NCBI GenBank assembly: GCA_947561585.1
Contig: CANNZV010000513.1
Location: 988,689-1,052,688, forward strand
Length of the DNA: 64,000 bases
From: Caprella mutica
Taxonomy: Eukaryota > Arthropoda > Malacostraca > Amphipoda > Caprellidae
Reading direction: 5' to 3'
Position 1 is the stretch's first letter. Every line of letters starts with the position of its first letter. The notes under the pieces were generated by a model. The model was not told where the DNA came from. It searched no databases and worked only from the letters and a program-made list of their open reading frames with translations. Position numbers and translations under genes: made by a program. Positions 22,381 to 34,100 of the stretch are shown here, piece by piece.

Positions 22381-24230
22381 TCAGTTGGCCCTCTTTAAGT
22401 TGGAAATGACTTTGTGTCCGATTGCCTGGAGATGGCAGAGGTTCTTGCCGAGGGCTTCTCCTTGGTGTACGCTTTACAGGACTTGCCCTGTCCTGTCTCA
22501 CATCGGGGAAATGGCATTCATGGGGCTGATATTGAGTTTGTTGACATCTCTGTTTGCTCAGTCAGAAATGTATTGCAGTCTCTGGATGTAAACTCCAGCA
22601 TGGGGCCTGACGGTATACATCCCTGCTTACTTAAGTATTGTTCTAGTCTGGCTGTGCCAATGCATAGGATTTTTGTGAAGTCACTAGCAAGTGGAGCTGT
22701 TCCTTCAGATTGGAAGTTCTCTGAAATTGTCCCCCTATTTAAGAAGGGAGCTCGAAGTGACCCTATGAATTATAGACCCATCAGTCTCACATCTGTGTGC
22801 TGTAAATCGATGGAGAGGATCATAACCTCTTCTCTAATGAATTTTTTCGAGGGGAACTCCTTGCTGACGCCTGAGCAGTTTGGCTTCAGAAAGGGAAGAG
22901 CTGTGGAAGACCAGTTGCTTCTTGTGTATGAGGATGTCACAGCCTGGTTGGACTCTGGTTTTTCTGTTGATGTTGTGCTGTTTGACTTCAGCAAGGCCTT
23001 TGATGTGGTCTCTCACAGTGTTTTGATGGGCAAACTTGCTAGACTGGGAGTATCAGGGCATCTGCTGAGTTGGATTGGAAGTTTCTTGGCTGATAGAAAA
23101 ATGTGTGTCAGCGTCTCCGGTGCATGCAGCTCTGCCAGGCCAGTGATGAGTGGTGTCCCCCAGGGATCTGTTCTGGGTCCCTTACTCTTCATTGTATTTG
23201 TAAATGATCATCCAGGATTTCTGAAAAATAAATCAAATTTTTTACAGACGATATGAAGATTTATCTGAAGGTCGGGCGTGGTCAGGATAGTCGGCTTGCT
23301 GCTGACTTGAGCTCCTGCCAGCAGGACATCAATATGTTGCACAGTGTTGCTGAATCTTGGGGTTTGAAATTCAATATAGCCAAGTGTGTAACAATGAGGT
23401 TCTGTAGGGGCAGCGATGATCTGTCGAATGTTGGCTCCTTGGCACGATACAATATGAGTGGTTCGGATCTTTCAGTGGAGGACAGCTCTAAGGATCTTGG
23501 TGTTCTTGTGGATTCGTCCCTGAGGTTTTATGCACACATAGGTCAGATTGTTGCCAAGGCGTCGGGTCTGGCCAATAGTCTCCTTCGGAGCACCTTGTGC
23601 AGATCCAGAGAGTTTATGTGTAATGACTACATCACCCACATTAGACCCTTGCTTGAATTTTCTTCTACTGTTTGGAAGACTGGGTATGACCGTATGTGAG
23701 AGATTGTAAGCTTCTGGAATCTGTGCAGCGGAGGTGGACGAAGCATATTGACGGTATGATGGACATGGTTCACATGGAATATAGTGATCGTTTTGTCAAC
23801 CTGAACTTGTATTCTGTGAAGGGTAGATTTGAGATTATTGAGAGCAGATCTGATAAAGTACTTCAAGATTTAATGGTTTGTCTGTCTTGTCTCCCTCTGA
23901 CCTGTTTCTTCTGTCCTCTACTAGTCATACTCAGGGTCATCATTATAAAATCTTTAAACCACATACTTCTATGGAGTGCTGAGTGTCGCCGGAGGTTTTT
24001 CAGCGTTAGGTCTGAGGTGTGTGGATGTTTGGAATTCACTACCTGATCACCTTGTGGGGTGTAGCTCTGTGGCAGTATTTAAAAGTGGTTTGCATGAGGT
24101 GATTGATGATAGGTTGTTCGATTTTGATGGTTAGATTGTGGGTACCATGTATGCTTCGTGTTGGGTGTTGATATTGTTGCTTGCTTGGTTCTTCCTTGAG
24201 GCCACTGTTGAAACTTGATTTAAGCCAGAT
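22381..24230 (+). mobile_element. CR1/Jockey-like LINE, 5'-truncated
   Basis: Plus-strand reverse transcriptase in three frames. The first (22414-23256) carries NSSMGPDGIHPCLLKY, FRKGRAVEDQLL, motif A FDFSKAFDVVSHS and motif B MSGVPQGSVLGPLLF. A slip in the T-run at 23231-23236 moves motif C (FTDDMKIY) to the next frame (23253-23699). A third piece (LLESVQRRWTKHIDGM then VNLNLYSVKGR) and the closing VAVFKSGLHEV (about 24070-24100) complete a typical CR1/L2-like C-terminus. No endonuclease precedes it. Confidence 0.9.
22414..23699 (+). pseudogene. CR1-like reverse transcriptase, frameshifted
   Basis: Catalytic motifs are all present, but motif C is displaced by a +1 slip in an oligo-T run and reads FTDD where FADD is usual. 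A stop at 23697-23699 ends the second frame just before the C-terminal segment. It could not make an active enzyme. Confidence 0.85.
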
Positions 24231-24861
24231 TGTATTTGGTGGTAAATTCCAATGATATATCAGGAGATATATTCAATTTCTCTAATAAAAAATTCCTGCA
24301 ATGTCGGAGGATATTTAGCTATTATTTATATTAATTCCTATATTACCATTAATTTTTTGAGGAGAAACTGGAAAAATGTTGGAGGACTTAGACTAGACAA
24401 ATTGATGAAAAATGTTGGCAGCTATTTCTCAGATTTTTGAAAAAGTCAGAGGAGTTCTGTGCACCAAATACAAACTGGGATTTAAGCAAGTTCAAAATAG
24501 TGGCCCTGCATTATTGTTGTGATGCTTTGTCTTTTGTGCAAAGCTTGACCTCTCTCTTGGCAAGTAGTCTTGTCAGTGATGCAGAGGTCTGATGCTGCTC
24601 TGAATATAGTTTTGACCGCTTATGGCATACTTCCCACCCTGTGTATGTTGTACAAGCATTTGAATGTCGGTTATTGAGGTGGCGTGCCAGCAGATTCGGG
24701 TTGCCCTTTGATTATGAGCTGTTGTTTCTGCGTGCTATGCTCATATGCGGCAACCAACCAGGTAATAACATAGACCTAACAACAAGACAATAAATTGAAC
24801 TTATCTTTAATATCCGGAAGCTACTTACTTACTTGATACTTGATGACACTCCATCTTCCAG
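24231..24861. other. Non-coding stretch with a short coding-like segment
   Basis: About 24620-24762 reads on the plus strand as an aromatic-rich open segment (RFGLPFDYELLFLRAML) that ends at a donor-like CCAG|GTAATA. No acceptor or family could be assigned. It may be a decayed exon or transposon coding piece; evidence is weak. Confidence 0.25.
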
Positions 24862-26127
24862 CAGGGTTGGTTAGGGGAAACCTCAAGGAGGTTTTTTTAG
24901 TTTCCCCCAGGGGAAACTGGGGGAATCTGGGGGAAACTAGGGGAAACTGGGGGAAACTAGGGGAAACTGGGGGAAACTAGGGGAAACTGGGGGAAACTTG
25001 GGGGAAACCTTGGTAGTCTGTTAATGATAAATGTAAGTTTACATATTGACCATTAACATGTATTACAGTAGCTAAATGTCAAATGAATCATTGAGTCTAA
25101 TGATCAATAAATGCATAATATGATAATATATTGGTATAACTACTTGTAATTAATTTATTCATCAATTAAAAATCATAATTGCCAAAATTACAATATTTAA
25201 ATATCTCTAATGAATGATGATGAATATAGGTAATAATAATCATTTCATTCCCATTATCCATGACATGTGCAATGTTAACTTTAAGGTTACAAGGTATTGT
25301 AATTTTTATGGAACCAGTTCAGACTCCAGAGAACCAGAGTGCTCTATTCTCAGTGACAAGTCGTAATTAAGCTTGCTAGTTACCACTGCAAGTTATATAA
25401 TTGGCTATATTAAGATGTTAGAACTATTTACCGAAAGGAAGCATGTAGTACCAAATATAAAAGTTTAGTTTTGTCATATTTATCTACAGTGAACAATAAA
25501 ATAAATTACAAATATTGAATATCAGTATATTTGATATTACTATCCCTTAGTTATCACAGTTTCTCACAAAGTAGTTGTTATAAATCAAAGGAGCACACAG
25601 ACATTGTAAAGGAGCACACTGTACACATACATTATAAAGGAGCACATATACATTGTAAAGGAGCACACATACATTGTAAAGGAGCCCACATACATTGTAA
25701 AGGAGCCCACATACATTGTAAAGGAGCACACAGACATTGTAAAGGAGCCCACATACATTGTAAAGGAGCACACAGACATTGTAAAGGAGCACACAGACAT
25801 TGTAAAGGAGCACACTGTACACATACATTATAAAGGAGCACATATACATTGTAAAGGAGCACACATACATTGTAAAGGAGCACACATACATTGTAAAGGA
25901 GCACACAGACATTGTAAAGGAGCACACAGACATTGTAAAGGAACACACAGACATCGTAAACGAGCATACTGACATCGTAAAGCCCTTGGATAAGTAATAA
26001 GTATAGCTAATTTAGGTTTCCCCCAGTTTCCCCCAATTTTTCAGTTTCCCCCAGTTTCCCCCAAATGTTTTTTTCAGTTTCCCCCATTTTGGGGGAAACA
26101 TGGGGGAAACCTACCTTGCCAACCCTG
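24862..26127. mobile_element. FB2: hAT-type foldback with repeat arms
   Basis: A 1266-bp element flanked by an exact 8-bp duplication TCTTCCAG (24854-24861 and 26128-26135). Ends are CAGGGTTGG in inverted orientation, as in many hAT elements. Behind each end lies an array of GGGGGAAACT units in inverted orientation (24876-25015 and 26015-26110). The middle has AT-rich DNA and a 21-bp minisatellite. No transposase. Confidence 0.9.
25590..25985. repeat. 21-bp minisatellite inside FB2
   Basis: About 19 copies of AAAGGAGCACACATACATTG plus T, with positional variants (CACAGAC, CCCACAT). A seven-codon unit without stops creates long false reading frames on both strands. Confidence 0.9.
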
Positions 26128-26207
26128 TCTTCCAGAGACTGTCCTTCTGACAGAGTGTCTTTTCAGGATAATGACATTCGCAACGCCTCCCTACAGATTA
26201 GCCTATC

Positions 26208-29200
26208 CTACGCTAATCCTATCAATCTCTTCCTCTCATCCCATGCATCTCTAATATATCCCTTAACAACCCCCTCCTCTATCCCCCCAAACCCCAGAGT
26301 ATCCCTCACACTTCCGACACCATAGCCCTCCCTCAGCCTCTCACACCCGGCCAGAAAGTGCTCCAAGTCTTCCTCCTCCAACCCACACAACGGACACTCC
26401 ACTCTCCCACCCACAAACCTCTCCCTCCATCCCAATCTCAACGTGTTACTCCTTGCCCTGAACAACAGCACTGAATCCCAACCATTATCATAGATATCAC
26501 CGCTTCCAATTCCAACCTTCCACCTATATTCTCTAATAGAACTCTTGCTCTCTATCTCCCTTCTCCATCTTGTCTCCTCCCATTGATTCACTCTTCTTGT
26601 TATTTCCATTCCCTCAACCTCACCCAAACCCCCCCCTCCTATCTCCGCTAAATATCCCTCCACTTTCCTACTCCACTTCGTACCTCTCCTTCCTCCCCCT
26701 CCAAACTGTTCCACTATTCTTCTTGCTATCCTATTTTCTGATCTCATCAAGTAACTAGCAAACTTAACTTTCGTTTTCATATCTCTAGCTACTACTGAAG
26801 AGCATCCAACCTCTCCTTGTAGAGTCACCACCGGCGTATAATCCGGGGCTCTCAGCACTCTCCTCCAAACTCCATTCTCTACCCTCTGAATGCTCTCCAA
26901 ATCTCCCGCGTTCCAAACCACCGTTTCACTTCCATGCAATACCCTCGGCAAAACTGCACCTATCCAAAACGTCTTTCCCATCATCATCCTCTGGCATGCT
27001 CTCGCTACTACACTATAAGTCACATTGACCATCTTCCTTGCGAGGTTTATTTTCTCCACTTTATGTGTCCTGAGGCAATCTCTGCTGTTGTTAATCTTCA
27101 TTCCCAGATACTTAATTTCCTTCACCAACCTCACATTCCCCAAATCTACCCCATTATCCCCTCCATCATTAAAAACCATACAGCAACTCTTCTCTTTGTT
27201 AATACTCAGCCCATATCTCTCGCTTATCTCCTCCAACCTCCCAAGCATGCTCACCGCCTCTGCCCTGCTTCTTGCTAAAATCAACCCATCGTCAGCATAG
27301 AAGAGTATGGGTACCCGCATAAATCCACTGCTGTATCCCCCTCCAGCCCTCAGCATATCTTCTATTATTTGACTTACTATCATCAGGAACAGCTGCGGAG
27401 ACCCCGTACACCCCTGCCTAATCCCAGAATGAACCTCCAACTCCCCCATTTCCTTTCCCTCCCTATAAATCCTGGTTCTATCCCCCTCGTACATAATTAC
27501 AACAGCATCAATCACTCTAGGTTCACACCCAAACCTCATCAATGCTCCGACTAGGACTCCTTTTTTCACGCTGTCAAAAGCCTTGCTGAAGTCAACAGCC
27601 ACAACCCACAACTCCCTCTTCATCTGGAAACACTCCTCCACCACCTGCGACAATATAAACGTGTTTTCCTCCAGTCTCCTCCCCTTCATGAATCCACTCT
27701 GCAGAGATTTCACTCTCAAATCGTCCAGCTCCTGCTCCACCATCCTATCCTTCAGAAGGCCCATGAAGATCTTATATCCTACAGTAGTGAGAGCAATAGG
27801 TCTATGTTCATTAGCTGAAGGTTTCTTTGTTTTTGGTATCATGCATGTCTTCGATATTTTCCACTCCATCCCTGCCACCCCCACCCCCAATAATTCATTA
27901 TACACCTACTTCATTTTCCCCATACACACCTCACTACTACCCAATGCTTTATACATTTTCCCTTTTAGATTATCCAATCCCCCTTGTTTTCCATTTTTAA
28001 TTTCTAGGATATTTTTCTTCACTTCTTCCCCCGTAAAGACCACCCTCTCCATCCATTTATTCACTCTTCCCACCCTCACCCTTGGTAATTCTAGCATATG
28101 ATTATCATAAATTCTCTGCTCCTGTCTTCCTTGAATACCTTCACTCCATTTTTCACAGTAATCCCTCCGGTTTCTGCTCCATGTTTCGCTCATTACATTT
28201 TCTTTCTTTTGATATATATTCCTCCAATAGTCCATCATGCAATAACTCTCCAGCTCCCCATCAACAACCTGCCGATCTAGATATAAATCCGACTTTACTT
28301 CCTCACCACTCCTGTCATCCCTCAGCCTCTTGATCATTTGCCACATCTTCTTCCTTCCTTTATCCTGTCTTATTTCTTTAGATATCTTCACTTCATATCT
28401 TGATTTGGCCTCCCAAACTTCTCTCTGTACCTTCCTCTTTTGATTCAGGTACATTCCCCACAATAAATCCTTCTCATCCCCCTGTGCTATTCTATGTTTT
28501 TTGTTGTAATTCCTTCTCAATTTTATTTCTTTTCTGATCTTATCATTCATCCACCTGGGCTCCAGCTTTCCTGTTCCTTTATTTACCTTTATTTTCTTCT
28601 TCTTCTTTATATGAGTGTCCGCTTGTTGTTTCATTACTTCCTCCAACTTTCGTATATTCAGCTCCTCAATACCGCCCAACTGCTCTTCCATCCCACGAAC
28701 GAACTTCCTCATTCTACCCTCCTCCCCCACGGCATAAAACTCCACTTCCCTATCCCCCTCCACATTCTTCCCGGTTATCCCCTCCTTTACCATAAATTCA
28801 GCGCTGATACAGCAGTGATCTGACAAATCAAACATCTCCTCATTCTCATCAACCCTCATCCTAACAAATCTCTTATACATGCATTCATTCACCATATAGA
28901 AATCAATAACACTCTTTTCTTCCCCTTGAACTCTAGTGTACTTCCCTATGCATCTATCATCGGCATTCAGAATAGTCAGTCCCCACTTATACGAGAAATC
29001 AAGCATCATATCCCCATTCTTATTACATACCTGTTCCCCAATAAATCCCACATGTCCATTAAAGTCCCCAAGCACCAGCAATGGCATCTCCACCTCAATA
29101 CCCTGTATGATTCCTGATATATCTCTATAGATTCTATCATTTCTGACCATATCATTAACATCCATATATGCAACTATTAACAGAATCTTTTCCCTTCCCA

Positions 29201-29531
29201 CCTCCACAGTGACTGCCAAAATGTCTTTATTTTGACTACTGACCTCGGTACATTCAACACCGTCCCTCAATGCAACCACAGATAATCCTCCCCCCTACTT
29301 GTCCTCCATATCCCTCATTTTCCTTATTACTTTTATTTCATCACTCCAATCCAATTTTATATATTTTCATGTGTTTCTACAATGCAAATGATCTTTAGCA
29401 AATTCTCCTCATTGGTCCCTTTTGCCAGCATCTCCGTTACTTCCATCATTTTAATGTCAGTCAAACCCTGTACATTAATTAATACTACATCTAAAATTAA
29501 AATTCTCCCATCCCTCCCCACCTCATGACCC
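26208..29531 (-). pseudogene. LINE-A ORF2: endonuclease / reverse transcriptase
   Basis: Starts near ATG 29531 (INVQGLTDIK is shared with LINE-B). A frameshift near 29370 and a TAG at 29295-29297 (position of a Lys codon in LINE-B) follow. Then the endonuclease continues with LVLGDFNGHVGFIG and SVIDFYMVNE. One further TAG at 27906-27908 splits the frame before the reverse transcriptase. Motif A is VDFSKAFDSVKKG, motif B GIRQGCTGSPQLF, motif C FYADDGLIL. The end has RARSNTLRLGWRERF and a CPLCG..H..C knuckle, then RLIGLA and stop. Very short 3' UTR. Confidence 0.9.
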
Positions 29532-29553
29532 ATCCCCTTATCACCAATACCAC

Positions 29554-30831
29554 CTAAAAACCCCCTTCCTCTCTATCCCCATCCGGACCCACTACCCCTC
29601 TATATCTCTCCCCACCCACTACCCCCTCATCTGTCTTAACTATCTTTCCCCTCCTAATTTGAAATTTCCCCTCCTCCCCTCGCCTTTTCTCCCATAGCTC
29701 CTCTCTAAGTCTTTTATCAACTGCTCGTTCCTCTGTAGTCATGTCTTTAACTATATATACTGTTCTATATTCTGTAGTGTTTCTTAATTTTTTAGCTTTT
29801 TGGATAATGTTCTTCCTATCCTCTTCATTATTCAGCTTAACTAGCAGAGGTCTATCTTTACCTACTTGTCTCTTTCTCAATCTTATCAACTTCGTAACTG
29901 TTAGATCCTGCATTTCCAAACCATTAGTAAACAGCTCTCCACACTTTCCCTCATCATAAGTATATCTTTCTTCAACTTGTACATTTTCACATTCAGGTAG
30001 ATTAAATATTACCACATTTTTCTTCCTTCTTTCTCTTTCAATTACTTCCATTTTGTTTTCAATTTCTTTCATTTTCCTTTCATCAGAGCCTCCTATTCTT
30101 TTCCATTCCTCCATACCTTTTTCAACAATTTCCTTCTTCAACTTTTCAATTTCTGCTTCAGGGGTTGCTTTCTGCATATCTTGTTTCACTTTTGTAACTT
30201 CCTTCACCATATTTTTAAATTTAGCATCATTTTCCTCCAGTACTCTGTCTATCTCTATTACCTTCTTACCTCTATTTTCCACTTTCTTATTCATTTCAAC
30301 TAGTTTACCTTCTATGTCCCTCATAATGTCTAATTTTAACTTACCCAAGGAGTTTGTAAAACCAGTCAACAAGCTTTCAATTTTCTCCTCAATGGGTTCC
30401 AGTATTGTTAGTCTCATTTCAGTCATATTCCTCTCCACTGTAGTCACCCTCTCTCCCATTCTTCCTACTTCACAGCTGACATTCTCATACTACTCAGCAA
30501 TCAGTTTATTAGCCGTTTCTATCTCATCCAGTTTCTCTTTTAACTTCCTATTATTCTGGAACACTGAGGGTACTTCTTTGAAGCATGATTTACAGTATCA
30601 ATGTACTTGCTTCGTGTTCATAGCATTGAACCTCTTATAGTCTTCCTGGCCAATCTCCTGACATTTTGCATGGTACCATCTATGACATATGTCACACAAA
30701 ATTCCCCTTTCACCAGAATTCACACGCTGTCTACAGTTTAGACACGTTTCTTTCGTTTTTAGTACCTTTTCCAGCATACTTCCCAACTCTTCACCTTTCA
30801 TAGCATCCTTATATGACTTAGGTTCACCCAT
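29554..30831 (-). pseudogene. LINE-A ORF1: PHD finger, coiled coil, RNA-binding domain
   Basis: One frame with two in-frame stops (TGA 30598-30600 where a PHD finger expects Trp, and TAG 30490-30492). The PHD pattern C..C, CDIC, WYHAKC, then CKSC after the stop is complete. A long Lys/Glu-rich coiled coil follows (about 30460-30080), then an RRM-like core (NVVIFNLPECENV, DRPLLVKLNNEED) and a basic tail. ORF1 proteins of this layout bind the element's RNA; PHD-bearing ORF1s are known from CR1-type LINEs. Confidence 0.85.
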
Positions 30832-30922
30832 GTTGTTCTATTTTTCTATGCTGCTGCATAGGAAAAAGAACTCGCACGACTTACGGTTACAATCTATCTG
30901 GCTAATAATTTCTGTGTACATG

Positions 30923-31031
30923 CCCTATGCATGAAGCATAGGGAGTCACCCGAAAAACTGCCTGAAAATTACAACCCAGGCTATCTAACTAATACATTCG
31001 ATGTGAACATACCCTATGCACCAGCATAGGG
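30923..31031 (-). promoter_or_regulatory. LINE-A 5'-UTR: two hairpin repeats
   Basis: CCCTATGC-N5-GCATAGGG at 30923-30943 and CCCTATGC-N4-GCATAGGG at 31012-31031, each followed by AGTCA and CGAA. The same unit with stem CCCTATG/CATAGGG recurs in the LINE-B 5' UTR (37758-37778). Repetition and conservation suggest a promoter or RNA element; function is inferred. Confidence 0.6.
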
Positions 31032-31174
31032 AGTCACTCGAAGAACAGCGGCTTGGAACTGAAATTAATTCGCCGGTGCTGGCTTCTCATCGCCACCAGC
31101 TCGTCTTCATTCACCTCACCTCCTCTCATACACCTTCCGCAGGGCCGTACCCCCCATCACCCATCCAACACACC

Positions 31175-34100
31175 TCACCCCACGGACATCTCACCAACGA
31201 ACCTCGCCCTGGCCATCCATGCCACCTCCAAAAACTTACAAATCTCCCCATTGTCCAAACTTCCAAATGCCATCACCCCCTCCATCGTTCTTACCCCATA
31301 CCTACGCCTTATTCCCTCCAGCTCCGGGCACTCAAGGATCAAATGCTCTAAGGTCTCCTCCTCCGCTCCACACACCCCACATCCAACCTCATCCCCCCAG
31401 AACCTTGACCTCCACCCCAACCTCAGAGTGTTGCTCCTCACTCGGAAGAGCAGCTGTGCTCCCCAGCTATTGTCGTACGACTCCCCTCCTATTCCATTCT
31501 TCATCTTATAGTGAACAAGCGATGTCTTCCCATTCAACTCTCTCCTCCCACACGTCTACTCTTCTCACTATATCACACATCCGAATCTCCCCAAGCTCCC
31601 CCCATCCCATGTCAAGTTCCCCCAGGTAGCTGTTCACCAACTTCATCCAGGGACACACCCATCCTCCAGCTCTCATCCTCTCAAACACCGCCCTCAGCAC
31701 CACATTCTTTGTCTCCAACACATATCTGGCAAATTTTAGCTTGACCTTCATGTCCCTCGCTTCCACAGACGAGCTGCCCACCTCACCCTGGAGTGTCACA
31801 ATTGGTGCATATGATGGTGCACGCAGCACCCTCCTCCACACCCCATTCTCCACTCTCTGCAAAATCTCCCTCTCAGCCATCATCCACACCTTCACCTCAC
31901 TTCCACTCAACACGCTCGGGAGCACCACACTCTTCCAGAAGGTCTTTCCCATCAGCAACCTGTCACAAGACCTCCCGACAATAGAATACGTCACATTCGC
32001 CATCTTCCTCGCCACACCCAACCGCTCCTCCTTATACACCCCAAAGCAATTCTTCTTTGCTGTGACCAACACCCCAAGATATCTCATCTCCTCCACCACA
32101 CCAACCCCCCCAACCTCTCTCCTCCTCCATTGAAAATTAAGCACTTGCTCTTATCCCTATTTGTGGCGAACTACCATTTTTTGTTACAATCTATATACTT
32201 TCATTTTGATTATCATCATTTATTGTTTATATATTCAATTATTATCCTGCGTTCATCTTTATTTCATACCTAACATATAGTTTGCATATGCTATTCATTT
32301 AAATATCATGTTAAGATGACTTTTTTATAACCGGCGTAAATCAGCTGCTCTTATTATTCATTATATGTTGAGTGACGGCAGATGAAGGTTCTAATTGTAA
32401 GCCCGCAAACTATCAACTTTGAACTGAGCCGAACTACATTTAGTAAGTTACCAATATTGTCATATTTTTGTGTAGATTAAAACTAGCCTAGCTATAATTT
32501 CATTTATCGCCATTAACAGTTTTATTCTTTAATTCATTTAAAAGTGTCCATAATCACTTGGCACTGGTTTCCTTATTTATTATATCCAATTTAGCATTAA
32601 CTATTATCTTTTTTATTTTGATAGTTTGATATTAGGTAGATAATATCAATTTATGTATTTTGTGTGCCTGTAAATTAGTTCTTATTCGCGTAGCTTCAAA
32701 TCTATAACCTTGTCAATAGTATCTTTATACCAAATTCCGTTAGAAACTACTTATTTATGGCGTTTCTAAATCCTTCCACTATTTCATTACTTACTAAATT
32801 ATTTGTTGAATTTATAGTACATAGATGGTTGGTGTATATTCTTAGTTATGGTTTAGATGCCAATTATCGACCAATTTCATATTATATCGTCAATATGACT
32901 CCATAGCCTTGTTAAATCATTTCACCTACCTACCATTTTGTAACTTTGTTCGTTAAGTTATTTTAGGTTTATTCCTTTGGGTATTTTCTATCTGAATATT
33001 GTTTCTTCTATTTAGTGTTTAGAAGGTATATTACGTTTGTTGTAGTTTAGTATTCAGTTTCTTTAATTTAATCGTTTGTTAATTTAGTTAGGTTAATTAT
33101 TGTTTCATTGCTAGAATTTGATTTGTGTCCTTGTTCGCAGGCACGTGTTACGGAGGTCGGAGTACAAAATATAAGCATTCAAAGATTTTTATTACCCGGC
33201 CGCTACACTATTAATTTTCATACCACACCTTCCTGCACTATCCTCCAGCATCTCTATCATCTGCTCTGCTTCCCTCACCGTTCTTGCCATTAGTAGGCCA
33301 TCATCAGCATAAAACAGCACCGGCACCCTCACTCCTCCGCTCCTGTATCCCAGTCCACTCCTCAGTATTCTCTCTATTATCATCCCCACTACCATCACAA
33401 ACATCTGAGGTGATCCGGTGCAGCCCTTCCTGATGCCACTCTTCACTTCGATCTCCCCAAGCTCTACCCCCTCTCGCCACACCCTCGTCTTGTCACCTTC
33501 ATACAACTTCGATACCACCTCTATAACCCTTGGATCACACTTGTAGTATTTTAATCCCTCCACCAATGCCTTCCTTCCTATGCTATCAAATGCCTTACAA
33601 AAATCAATCCCCACAACCACCAATCTCTCCCTCCTCCTAAAACTCTCCTCCAAACAGTGCCTCAGCAAAAACAGATTCTCCTCCATCCTCCTTCCTTCTG
33701 TGAATCCAGCCTGCAAGCTACTCACCCTCTCATCAAAAATTTCCTGCTCCACCATCTTGTCCTTCACCATGCCCATAAAAATCTTATAGCCGGAATTTGT
33801 GAGTGCTATAGGACGATGCTGCTTAGCACTTGCTTTTTTAATTTTTGGAAGCATGATGGTTTTGGACATCTTCCACCCCTCTTCAATCCCACCTCCCTCA
33901 ACAACCCTATTGTATGCCTCAACTATCCCATCAACACACACCTCACTTTCTACCAATGCCTTATAAATCTCACCCTTAATCCCATCCAAACCTGGCTGCT
34001 TACCCTTTCTTATTTTCTGTACTCTCCTTCTCACATCCTCTCTTCCAAACTTGACATCCCTCATCCACTCTTCCACTCCCTCGACTACTCTCAGCACAGG

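Larger units (their letters stand above)
26170..31050 (-). mobile_element. LINE-A: nearly complete two-ORF non-LTR element
   Basis: Minus strand. The 5' UTR (30832-31050) contains two copies of a CCCTATGC..GCATAGGG hairpin motif. ORF1 (30831-29554) has a PHD-type zinc finger, coiled coil and RNA-binding domain. ORF2 (29531-26208) has endonuclease, reverse transcriptase and zinc knuckle. Only a few single stops and one frameshift disrupt nearly 5 kb, so it is a fairly young insertion. Its 3' end lies close to FB2, and LINE-B's 3' end touches its 5' end. Confidence 0.9.

Noticed and set aside
25531..25975. Repetitive Cys/Val/His-rich frames on both strands
   Set aside because: A 21-bp minisatellite (seven codons) with no stops; open on both strands and in several frames.
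26208..30831. Stop-codon recoding in the LINEs
   Set aside because: Stops at Trp, Lys and Gln/Glu positions tempted me to consider readthrough, but all three stop codons occur, frameshifts are present too, and the zinc-finger gene uses ordinary stops. Neutral decay explains it.
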